NCBI GenBank assembly: GCA_035772785.1
Contig: JAOCPU010000051.1
Span: 124,001-188,000, forward strand
Length of the DNA stretch: 64,000 nucleotides
Direction of reading: 5' to 3'
Origin: Phlebiopsis flavidoalba
Lineage: Eukaryota; Basidiomycota; Agaricomycetes; Polyporales; Phanerochaetaceae
Shown: piece after piece, positions 21,357 through 31,365 of the stretch
How the letters are laid out: each line of letters starts with the position of its first letter
How positions within the stretch are numbered: position 1 is the stretch's first letter
The notes under the pieces: generated by a model
Database searches by the model: none
What the model was told of the DNA's origin: nothing
The model's input: only the letters and a program-made list of their open reading frames with translations
Made by a program: the position numbers and the translations under genes

Positions 21357-24214
21357 ATGGCGTCATATCCCAGAGCCGGAGCGGGTTCCCGAGTCCGTCA
21401 AGGCCGGGTCCCAAAGCGAGCACAGTTGCACCGCCACCAACCGCGAAGGCGGTCATGCTGCAAACGAAACGGAGAATGGAGGAAAGCAGAGAGAGAGACG
21501 AGCGCATTGATGTCACGAAGGCGTTGACACGAGGTCAAAACGTACGTCGAAATCTCGCCTGCCCCGTAGCTTGCGATTAACGTTTGATTTAGCTACATGG
21601 GTGGCTTCACGCGGCCCCAAGATTTGCGAGCCTCGAATTGGTTCCCAGGTGGAGCCTACGTCGAGAACGGCAAGGTTTAGCGAATCTCCGCCACCCGCGG
21701 CGTACGAGCCTCAACACAGTCTTTCCTCCTCCAATCTCGTCACTATACGAAAACACGGCGTCGGACGCGCCGACTCGCTCGAACACGTCGTTGGCGTGTG
21801 CCGACGGAGGGCGACCTTCCCCCAGAATCCTCGTCCAAGTACAACAGCGAGTACTGCCCGCAGGAGGAGAAGGAGGTCATGGACAACGCGCACTGGCCAT
21901 TGGCCTTGAGGTCCCAAGCGAGGCAAGCGCGCAGTCTGGTGGGACAAGGATGAGACGAAGCAAGAGGCTCTCGCCCTTCGTGAGAAGGAGATTCAGGGCG
22001 AACAGATTGCGTCGGGCTCGATACCCATGGATGTGTTGAGCGCACCTCAGCCACCGACAGGCGTTTCCGTCCAACGTCGGGCGTACCACTCATCTTCCCG
22101 AGTCTCTGCGTCCACCGACAACCCCTCGCACCAGCGCATCCGAGCGCCGCAAGATTCCTGCTTCCGCATGGTCGCGCCCCCACAGCCTTCGCAGGACGCC
22201 GACGACAACGTTGTCCCAGCGTACTACATCGAACGCAAAAAACGTTCAGCGTGACGACATCGAGCAGCGCACAAAGAGACCGAGGGCAACCTCATGTCCC
22301 AGCTGAGCGCCGGCATCCTTAGCGAGGGGATCGCCGCTCAGACACGCGTTCGTGAAGGCAAAGGTCCCTGTTGAGGTCATCGAGGAAGATGGCACCGTCC
22401 GTTTACCGAGTGGCTTCGAACACCCCCCACCACCCTGCCACCGAATTCCACCCGGTCGCCGCGATGCCTCCGGCTGAGGATGGCACGCCTCTCGTCACCG
22501 AAAGGCAGTCTCGTAGAAGGATCTCTATGGACGAGGTTCTCGGAGCCTGCCGACGCTTCTGTCCCACCGCTTCTAGCTCGATGTCATCCAGCTCTGCAGG
22601 CGTACGCGGTTCCCCCCCCCCCCCCACAGTTACCAGTGCCGTCACTCGCGCAAGCGGTTGTTCCCCGTTCCAGCACCAAGGAGCGTCGCAAGATCCCCGC
22701 ATCTGCCTGGTCTCGTCCCCACAAGCAGCCGTCGCAGGACGCTGACGACAACGTTGTCCCCGCATACTACATCGAGCGCAAGCGTCAGCGCGATGCCATC
22801 GAACACCGCAAGGAGACTGAGGGCAACCTGATGTCGCAGCTCAGCGCTGGTATCCTCAGCGAGGGCATAGCGGCGCAGACTCGTGTTCGTGAGGGCAAGA
22901 TTCCCGTCGAGGTTGTCGAGAAGTGACTGGGCACCGTGTCGCACTCGCCTCGCCAGTGGGCTTCGTGTGAGCTCCCCCACCCCTGCTACCCGCTTTCAGC
23001 CCGGTCACTCGGTCGACGTAACCGGAAAATCCGCTGCAGTTGCCCCTGTCAAGGACAACGCCCTCAAGGTTGTCATGGGACCACATTCTCACATGCCATG
23101 ACAATATCCGCTCGACTTTGACTCTTTCTTCCAATGTCTTCCACTCCATCGGGGGGGGCACCCGTGGGGGTTCCACACGAGTGCGGTCGCACGCGCTGCC
23201 GAGGTCCCGATGAACCTACTCTCTGGTCGGCGCCCACGCTGAGCCCCCGATGGCTGTGAAGCAGGTCGCATCGGCGATCGAAGGCTGTGAAGGCTGAGCA
23301 GATAGAAGCAGGAGGAGCACCTGATGGAGGACGAGTACTACAGCGAGGAGGATGTGGAGGCTCTCAACGGGGCCTGTGTCAACCCGGTGTGCGTCCTCGC
23401 CAGCGAATAACGGTGGGACACAGCAAGCTCGGCAAAGCATCGTGCGCGCTACATGGCGACTCTCGAGGAGCAGCCTTCTGGTGCGACCCGTCATGACCGC
23501 GACCTTCTCTACGCACGCCCCCTGGCCATCTCGTTACGCCCGTCTCTCACGCTCGCTCCCCCGCGGTCTCGCGTACTACGCCGCGATCGAAGGAGGAGGG
23601 CCGCAAGTACGTGGCCGACGTACAGCTTCGCGCATCAGCCAGCATGCGCCAGCTTGATAACACGCCGCATGCGCCAGCTCGCGCTCGAGATGGCCAAGCG
23701 GCTACGCGGCGCACCGCGGAGCGGCTTCCACGGTATCCGCTTCAGCACCGAGTCGTCCGCCGGCCCGTCGGCAATCAACGGCGAGGGCCTCGCGGACGCC
23801 CATCCCCCGGACACGCGCACCATCCAGATCGCGTGGGCGAGTGGCACCCGTTTGGGCCAGGAGCCTCAAGCGACGCTCTTCACCGAGGAGGCCCAGGACG
23901 CGGAGCTCGTAGTCGGGCTTGAAGATCTTTGGCCTTCGACGACTTTTGGCCGCCGCTCGGGGAACGGTCAGGCGTGGCCTGCACCTGAGGCGCCGCTGCC
24001 GAGCAAGAGGAGGGTTGCGAACGCGACGTCCAGCAAGCACGAGCTCGAGGCGCCTCGCTGCTTGAGAAGGGCCGTGAGCTTGCGTTCGCCGCGTCTCAGC
24101 GTGCATGCGCTCGGTCGAGTACACCGCTCCCAAGTGCGAAGGTCCCCGTCGCGAAGTTTCCTCGAGGCGTCGTACCAGGCTCCCTCTGTCTCCAAGGCGC
24201 AGTGGCGTCCGTAA
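21357..24214 (+). CDS. Unrecognised large hydrophilic protein with an internal tandem duplication
   Basis: I do not recognise the family. The ATG at 21357 sits after a pyrimidine-rich leader. N-terminal pieces are PSPSRPGPKASTVAPPPTAK, LQTKRRMEESRERDERIDVT, YMGGFTRPQDLRASNWFPGG, then SSSKYNSEYCPQEEKEVMDN, DETKQEALALREKEIQGEQI and ASGSIPMDVLSAPQPPTGV. A block beginning ERRKIPASAWSRP and running through DADDNVVPAYYIERK, EGNLMSQLSAGILSEGIAAQ, TRVREGK and PVEV occurs twice, at about 22145-22440 and 22680-22990. The two copies differ mainly at third codon positions, so the protein is under selection in both. The C-terminal part includes EYYSEEDVEALNGACVNP, ARYMATLEEQ and a long Arg/Ala-rich stretch ending VSKAQWRP and TAA. 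It is rich in charged residues with no membrane segment or signal peptide; probably an intracellular scaffold-like protein, but that is a guess. Confidence 0.6.
22145..22990 (+). repeat. Intragenic tandem duplication (two about 300-bp units, period about 540 bp)
   Basis: Unit 1 at about 22145-22440 and unit 2 at about 22680-22990 encode the same roughly 85-residue segment (ERRKIPASAWSRP to PVEV and DGTV). Nucleotide differences are mostly synonymous. The intervening sequence is Pro/Ser-rich, with a 12-C run at 22613-22624. Confidence 0.85.
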
Positions 24215-25379
24215 ACAGGCGTTCGTCTTCGTGTTCGTATTACCTTGACTCTTTTTTCTTCCTTTTGTAATACTCTCCCCTTTTTTTCGCATGGTGCTCC
24301 TCTGCTCTCGTCCCGCCTTGTCGCTCACACCACTGTAAGTGTCAATCACCTCGTAGCCATATCACCCTTCTGTTTCAGCCTATGTATCTCCGTATCACAT
24401 CATCTTAACCCGCTGTCTTGTGCATATCATTTCTCCTGTAATCAACCACGGTGTCGATCCAATGCAATGATCATGTTTTCCCGCAAACTTCCTCGCTGGT
24501 GTGCCTTTGCAATGTCGGATGCTTTCGTATGCAGTCCCGGGTACTTCGGACCAAACTTCCCCAATAGTCTTACGCAAAAACCTCGCGCACATCCAACGAA
24601 GATCTCACGCAACACAAAAACCATAACCTTCACCAACGGATCCTCACCTGCCTTTTTCCAGCGGAGCTCCGACGATCTCTTCCCGCGACATACATAGTTC
24701 TCGCAATTGGTATTGAAGGCTACTCCCGCGTTTTGATGAAGACGTCACCGCGGCCGGAGCTTGTTGCTGCTGCTCCATGGATGCGCGTCGGTCGATCATA
24801 GCCAGAGATGTATCGCGAAGGCAGCTACGTCAAGGCCTTCGTTGGCGACCAGGCGATGTCCTCTGGTGATTCGATACCCCGCGGCGCGATCGACGGATGG
24901 GAACGGGGTTAGGGGGCTGAGTGGGTTCGGGGTGGGCGGTGTGTCGCTGAGACATACTGTGGCGGTGCGGGGTATGTTACCCCGTTGTGCGCTTGGTGCG
25001 TAAGTAAGGACAAGTCATTTTCCATGCGATTGCTTTTGGATGGTTGGCTGACACCGGATTGAATTGACTCGGACAACGGTAGTTCTAGCGAAATGGCGGG
25101 AGAGTCCCATCGGCAACACCTCAAAAACGGTTCGAAGATGATCTTACGGTGAGTTTACCCGCTTCATCTGTGTTGTTCAAATCGAGGCAAGCATAGCTCG
25201 CGAACATAAGCATTCAATTCTGGCCATGCTGAGACTTCTGAGACACTTGTATAGTACATAGTAGAGCATGAGGCAGAGTTGTTTTCCGGGACAAGAGCGC
25301 GCTTGATGGCTGTCGTCGAAGACCCTAAAATCAGAGTGAATAATTGTAAAATGTTTTTATAAGCTTCGTGCGTACGTAT
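24215..25379. other. Gene-poor region with first copy of a dispersed repeat
   Basis: 3' flank of the unrecognised gene plus about 1 kb without supportable coding sequence. It contains at about 24779-24835 one copy of a diverged repeat also found at about 27360-27410. Confidence 0.5.
24779..24835 (+). repeat. Dispersed diverged repeat, copy 1
   Basis: Shares GTCGGTCGATCATAG exactly with copy 2 at 27360-27410, in the same orientation, along with flanking matches (GGATG, ATCGCGAA, TACGTCAA). About 75% identity over roughly 55 bp by eye. Nature unknown. Confidence 0.55.
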
Positions 25380-25951
25380 TTAAGACCAGTTGCCTGTGAA
25401 GGTGCCATCGGAGAGCAGAGGAAACCTTGCCACCCTGCCATCCCAGCTACGGTAAAGTCCACCCTCCTTATTGAAAAGACGCAGCGTGATGGATGAAGAG
25501 TCGACGATGTTGATCTCGTAGGTGCCTCCAGTGGACGCTCTTCTCGATGGGAGGGCCAAAGGTGTTGGCGGTACCCCTGCGCCTGTTGGCACCGCCGTTG
25601 CCGGCGTAGGAGGCCTCCTCGCCGTCCAGGTTCCTCAGGATCCAGTACAGCTTGTCTCCGGTGGTCGAGATCTTGAGCTGGGCGCGCTCTTCGCCGCTCT
25701 TAGGATCGGTGAACTGTGCGACCTCGTCGACCTCGTTGAGCAGCTCTTGGTCGTTCGGTATTGACCTCTTTGGCCACGTCGAAGAAGCCGGGGAAGTCTG
25801 AACGACCGGTGTCAGCGTAGTCCTTTCACCAATGATCAGGACGCCCCGTGGCCTGTGCTATACGTACTAGAGTTGAGTGCTGGTGATCAATCAGAATCAG
25901 TTGCTTAGCCTGCGAGATGGTAGAGACGTACCGGAGGGGTCTGGAGACATG
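25380..25951 (-). CDS. Small protein of unknown function
   Basis: A short two- or three-intron gene. The start at 25951 gives MSPDPS, then an intron, then a block DTGRSDFPGFFDVAKE. After a frame change comes LLNEVDEVAQFTDPKSGEER, KISTTGDKLYWILRNLDGEE, ASYAGNGGANRR, NTFGPPIE, and finally GGTYEINIVDSSSITLRLFN, KEGGLYRSWDGRVARF and SDGTFTGNWS with TAA at 25380-25382. Alternating hydrophobic residues and many Gly/Thr/Ser suggest an all-beta fold of roughly 130-140 residues. There is no evident signal peptide in the visible start. I do not recognise the family. Confidence 0.55.
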
Positions 25952-28900
25952 TTGCGCTACTACTGCGGGTTGTGGTAAGACTTAAGTATTGGGCTGTCAA
26001 AGTTAAACGACTCTGAGTAACACCATGACGTCTGAAGAAAGAACACGCACTAGGGCTATCGCTGTTCAGAAGTATGGGAGGCTGTTGAGACCGTACAGTC
26101 CTGCTCGACGCCTTTTATCCTCCTGGTAGACCCTGTTTGGTGCATGTTTGGCCATGGCACCGTTGTCTCGTGGTCGTTCTGCTATCCCCAAGCGATGTCA
26201 TATCGTGTCCTAGTCCTGATAGAGACTATCCATGTTCATGTGAGCGGGATAGTAGGAGGACCGAGTGGAGAATAAAGATGGCGTGACCACTTTCGGTGCA
26301 TACGCCTTGAATGAGATCTGTGCACACTATGGCGAAATGAAAAGGCGAAGCTGGCTAACAATGTTGTTTCCATGCACCTGTTGAAAGATTGGAGTGGTTA
26401 GAGTTGGTATAGTTATTCAATCTCAAAAGTCGAGAGACAGGAGCGTACTCATCACTGATTGGGATCAGGATACACAATAGTAGAACTCCTAAGCCATCTC
26501 CTATTGGTTGTGCTAGAACTCGCAAAGGTCTCTTGCAGAAAGTGTCCATGGGCGTAGCGATACTATTCTGCATATAGTCAACATAACAATTCGCAGTGTA
26601 TCGTATGTGTTCGCGATTCAAACGACCTGTGCGCGTCAACGCGTTAACGCCTCGCGAGTCAATATAAGGAGGATGACCTGGCTAAAACGACGCACACGCT
26701 CATAGTTGGCGTACGTCGTGTAATTAGCTTCCGCTAAGTGGATCAAGATTTCCATCTGTTCGACAGACTCTTGATGCATTGTGCGAGCGCATGGAGGATC
26801 CCCTTTAATCCAAGGCACGCACGCCCACGGTCTGTCACTGAAGTGTCAGCGAACAACGCCTAGCACTGTATTGATTCATTTAGATAGCCAGGATATATTT
26901 TCAGAGTAGCCTAAGTATACAATGTGAAAGTGGAGTCGGCACGTACATTGCGAGAGGCTCATAGAGATGGCAGCGATGATACGGTGAGCGCGGATGCCAA
27001 GTGGCAGAGGTCAACTCGTAGGCGCCACACTACGTCCTAGTTTGGAAGGTCTTCTACTATTCAGAGTTGACAAGGTCCCATTGAATCGCCATCCGGAGTG
27101 CCCAGTGACATTACCCGCCAGCTGATACATCGGTACTTATATACCTTCCTGTATTGGCGTCCTAATATATTGTAGTTAGGCGGAGAGAAATGTGACTAGG
27201 TATGTGATGGTGCCCTAGATGTCTAAAGGGAAATTAGCAAGAAATTAGAGTTAGTGCAATAATATCCAAACGTTTACCGCAGAGCCTGTAGAAAGGCTGC
27301 AATTGCTACTAACTTCCTGCGTAAAACCTACCTCTGAGCACGAGACTACTTTAAGTTCTTGGATGCTCGTCGGTCGATCATAGTAGATATCGCGAAATCG
27401 TTACGTCAACCTACGTGACGCGGTGATCCTGCACAGAAGCATTTAACGCTGGCGTCCGCGCATGGTCAGAGCGTAAAACAAGCCGAACCTTTCAATGTCG
27501 ATAATTAAATGGCTCAGACTCATCGTAATGGCCGCTTACCTTCAACGGACCCCGGTCCTTGACCGTCACGTGATGAACCTCGCGGGCCCAAACGCGACTC
27601 GGAGCACGCCCAGGATTGCATGTTTGTCGCTCGACGCGCATCGAAAGTTCCGCCAGATTAAGGAATCTGGGTAGTCGCCACCGACTGGTGTTACCGTCTC
27701 AACATGATATGTGTCCCCGCTTTGGAACATCCTCCATGCCTCAGAGCTAGCCTGGCAACCCGCGATTCTGTCGCCGCCGGTCATAAAAGACCTTGACAAC
27801 GCCGAAGAATTACGGAGCCAGCGTATAAGACATCCTTTTTTCTTGACTCCTCCACATAATTATGGGGTTCACTGATGGAGCTCTCGCGGTAAACCCTCCA
27901 TTCTTGATACATTCATCAGTAGGTTTGACACATTCAAGAACTGGACCTACCTCATGGGTCTAATTATGTCGAGAGAAACCCTGGTACTCAGAATGAAATC
28001 TGGGGTTCCGTTCAAAGCAGACTCCCTCGCGCTGGGTCTAGGCCTCGCGCCTTCCAAGTTTCTCTGCCTTGACGCAGCGGGAAGAACCGGGTTGGAACAG
28101 TGGGTGAAACTTGGCCTCGGTGGGAGAATTTTTTTCCATAATTCTCCTGCCACTTTCAACGAAAATGTAAGGGTTCGAGAGCTTTGCTGGTGCTTCATGC
28201 GACCTGTATGAGCTGACCCCAAAAGGTGTTAGAAGGATGTGTCCGCTTGCTACTAGGCGAAGTTGAACCACTACGCTTACCAAATCAGATGCAGTATTAG
28301 ACGCCAAATCACTCCCACGCGAGAACCGGGCACGGAGGAAGCGCCCAACTCTTGAGAGCAATCATCGTCGTGCTCGCGCTGGGTAGTGAACTTTTCCGAG
28401 CCCCTCCATATACATCCGAAAACAGCTTACACGGCCAGAGTCGAAGCTTGTGCTGAAGAAATTACCGATCACGGTTTCAATAACTAGCCAATTAACGTGT
28501 CTATCACACTTGAGGCGGCGTGTCCACAATTAGCTTCGCCGTTCTGACTGATGCTACACTGTACCGCAGTGTGACGATCGCTAACATTGTCGAACGCCGT
28601 GTACAAGCTTTTCGACTTTCTTTCTCTACGGGTGAGTGCTATCAAGCCTTAGCGCCAACGACAATTCTGACCAACAAGCTCACAGCTATGCTCCCGGTCG
28701 CAGAATTGCCTCCAATCAAAATGCTAATGAGCCGTCAATGCTGCGATTGTCAGTTATATGGGTCGAGTGATAGTGCGCGCAGTAGGCATTTGCGTTTGAT
28801 GCCAATATTCCCTCCTTAGGACCCTAGTACGGACGCGTGTAGGGTTCCGTGGTGAAGATGTGTGAGCCACTGTGACCGCGCAGTATCAAACCTTGGGGCC

Positions 28901-29004
28901 CGCTGGCATGTTCTAAATTCACACAGGACCATGACCAGACTCAAACGTTCCAGCTCTGTCGCACTGAAACCTCGTCACAGACCTTATTGTCGCTGCTCAG
29001 AGTA
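25952..29004. other. 3-kb gene-poor region
   Basis: AT content rises and no conserved peptide is found on either strand. Minus-strand open frames at 26355-26818 could together form one reading (about 150 residues across one frame change) but show no known motif. The region also carries copy 2 of the dispersed repeat at 27360-27410. It could be decayed mobile DNA, but no terminal repeats or transposase motif were seen. Confidence 0.5.
27360..27410 (+). repeat. Dispersed diverged repeat, copy 2
   Basis: See copy 1 at 24779-24835; same orientation, 2.58 kb apart, with a perfect 15-bp core. Confidence 0.55.
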
Positions 29005-30915
29005 ATGCATTCTACCGACGTCCCCAACTCTTCAAAAACTGTAGGGCAGCCGAAGTGGACTTTCCCGGAGGAGACACAGCTGCTCTCGGACGGTATGCTT
29101 TGTCCATATAAAACACGCCCTCCTGGGACTTACATCACCAGATAGCTACGCGGACATCGAGACCATAGATCTCTCCATTGTCGACCTCAAAGCTGACCCC
29201 AAGTCACTCGGATCTCAGCAAAAGAAGCTTCTGGACGACGCAGTATCCCGAGCGTTGAAGGCTTTCAGTGAAGGTCTCGGATTCGTGTATGCCATCGGAT
29301 ATGGACTCAGTGAAAATGACATCCAACGGCAATACGACATCGCGTCTATTTTCTTTGACGACTCAGAGGTGGACGAGGAGGAAAAGATCGAATACATCGC
29401 GAAGATCAAGGAGGAGGGTAGCTGGGCAGGCTACAAGGTACGTGGCTCTTGTGGGACGCCAGATCTACCTGGAACTAAATCCTCGACAGCCCAAAGGTTA
29501 CTATAACCGTCCCAGACGGGACGCAGGATCTGAATGAAGTATAACTTCTCGCCTAGACTTGAAGCTTGACTACTCGCCCTGAATGCTTGTGTAGAGCTTC
29601 AACTTTTATCCTGAGACTATGCACGAGGCCCGAATGCCGCAAGCAACGCGGCAATATCTGAATGAGTATAGGAGGTTCATGGAGGTACGTGCTGCCCCTG
29701 CTCACTACGACTTATTTTCACACCTTTGGTCGCAGGTCTGTCACTATGTTGTCGTCAGCAAAATGCTCTACATCCTTTCCTTGGGCCTCGGTTTATCATG
29801 TAATACGTGCGTTACATCTCATGATCTGCGCCGACTTCCCATATGAACTTCACACAGGTTATGGAACCTTCATCATCAAGGCGGATACGACGATGACGGA
29901 GCACTTCGTGTGCCAACAGACGAACCGGTTCCATGGAATCATAGCCAGGACCACTTTCGCTTCCATCTCTATCGTGAGTCTTCTCGGGGATACCGTGGGC
30001 CGCATGGCGTTCTCACCTGGTCAAGGTCCTCCTTGTGAGGAGAGATATGCAGAAGAGGCCGGAGAGGCTCTGGATGAGAAGCCATGCTGACATGTACGCA
30101 AACGGTCAAACTTTTGTGCGCCATAGTCTTCTGCTTACCATTGCTTGCACAGAGGCACTCTCACGCTGAACTGTATGTCAAAGCCCCCGGTGCATTCAAG
30201 CATGCGCGGTTGACGCAATGGATAGTTTCACAGCCGATATCGGCCCTGCAGGTACTGACACCGGAAGGTAAGTGGGCTTGGATTCGCCCAAAGCCAGGCG
30301 CAATCCTGGTCAACTTGGGGCGCGGCAATGGAGTATATATCACAGCGGGTCGATTGAAAGCCGCTTTTCATCGAGGTATGCTCGTTATCCTCTCACGCCG
30401 AACACAATCAAGTCTCATCCAGGTCAACCCTCACAGTTGCGGAACCCCCTGAGGATCAACGTCGGTAAGCCCGTCCGTATTAACCACAGCGACGAAAAAT
30501 GAGGCCTGACTCAAATCCGTTTCAGGCACCTACGATTAGGCATCCACTATTTTCGTGAAATTCCTGCCGGATATTCGCATTGATGTGCCTCTCTTGAGGG
30601 GACACGACGAAGAAGTCGATTACTTCCGCGAGTACCGTGAGCTTGGGGGCAAGCCGATGAGCTACGCAGGTATGTCATGAAGGTTGACATCTCGTTATCT
30701 GTTGTTGATATCGTATGTAAGATTGGGAAAGATTCCGATCCATATGGGCCTACCGACAACGTCCTGCACCTGGTCCGAATCGTACTTCTGAGGACGTCCT
30801 GATAGATCTGCATTTCGGGTGGGCAAGTCATCATTACTACTGCCTCATAATTAACGATAGCTGTTGTTCGACAGAGAAGGGCCTTGTGCAAGGAAGGCGC
30901 AGGCTCCTGTGGTAG
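29005..30915 (+). CDS. 2-oxoglutarate/Fe(II) oxygenase, isopenicillin N synthase-like
   Basis: Member of the plant-type/IPNS-like 2OG oxygenase superfamily; the substrate cannot be inferred. The start at 29005 gives MHSTDVPNSSKTVGQPKWTF, then the N-terminal DIOX_N domain: SYADIETIDLSIVDLKADPK, GLGFVYAIGYGLSENDIQRQ, DEEEKIEYIAKIKEEGSWAG, YKPKGYYNRP, FNFYPETMHEARMPQATRQY and LNEYRRFME. The catalytic core is intact once introns are removed. The HxD motif reads RLWMRSHADM at about 30066-30093. It continues after an intron with GTLTL, a further intron at about 30172-30226, and then FSQPISALQVLTPEGKW and IRPKPGAILVNLG. The distal His lies in GRLKAAFHR (about 30350-30374). The C-terminus is YFVKFLPDIRIDVPLLRGHD, EEVDYFREYRELGGKPMSYA, RQRPAPGPNRTSEDVLIDLH. 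The stop TAG at 30913-30915 assumes an intron at 30819-30860. Confidence 0.87.
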
Positions 30916-31365
30916 TGTAGGTACTTGCGGCGGCAAGCCGCGAAACACGTCGGGCTGTAATCAGAGCTCATCTCCTTGATATTCCACTTTTCACTGTTGC
31001 AACTTTGTCTGTGCGCTTATCATGTACTTCCAAAGACTGATTCTGTACTGTGTATCTGCTAACGCGGATTTAAAGTTGGAGATAAACCGGTTCGCGGAGT
31101 GAGTTAGGAGCGCCGTCGCGCCAGCTTGGGCCACTTGAGTGCTCTTAAGTGCATGCAGGTATCTTGGGGCTTCTGATTCCGACCGCTTCGAATCCCCAAG
31201 CAAAGTGCTCACTGAGTCGACGCACACAGGCCAAGGATGCGAAGAAATGAGTCAGGACTGAGAAATTTGCAGGTGAGCCCCAGCGTATAAAGCCGAGCGC
31301 GCCTGGGGGGGCGGGCCTCGGTCGAAGCGTCTTGATCTAATCTAATCTCCCCTCCCTCTCAGGAG
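30916..31365. other. Intergenic region with NCS1 promoter
   Basis: No coding signal. Contains the TATA-like element and a G/C-rich block just upstream of the permease start, with a CT-rich leader at 31335-31362. Confidence 0.5.
31286..31292 (+). promoter_or_regulatory. TATA-like element of the NCS1 permease gene
   Basis: TATAAAG lies 74 bp upstream of the ATG, followed by a GC-rich stretch and a pyrimidine-rich leader, the usual layout of fungal core promoters. Confidence 0.45.

Noticed and set aside
26355..26818. Minus-strand ORF pair that might be one protein (about 150 residues)
   Set aside because: Joining needs a frame change and there is no known motif, intron logic or codon signature; left as unannotated.
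30167..30230. Apparent loss of the HxD iron motif in the IPNS-like oxygenase
   Set aside because: Removing introns before 30154 and at about 30172-30226 gives SHADM, then GTLTL and FSQPISALQ, so the motif (H-A-D) is intact.
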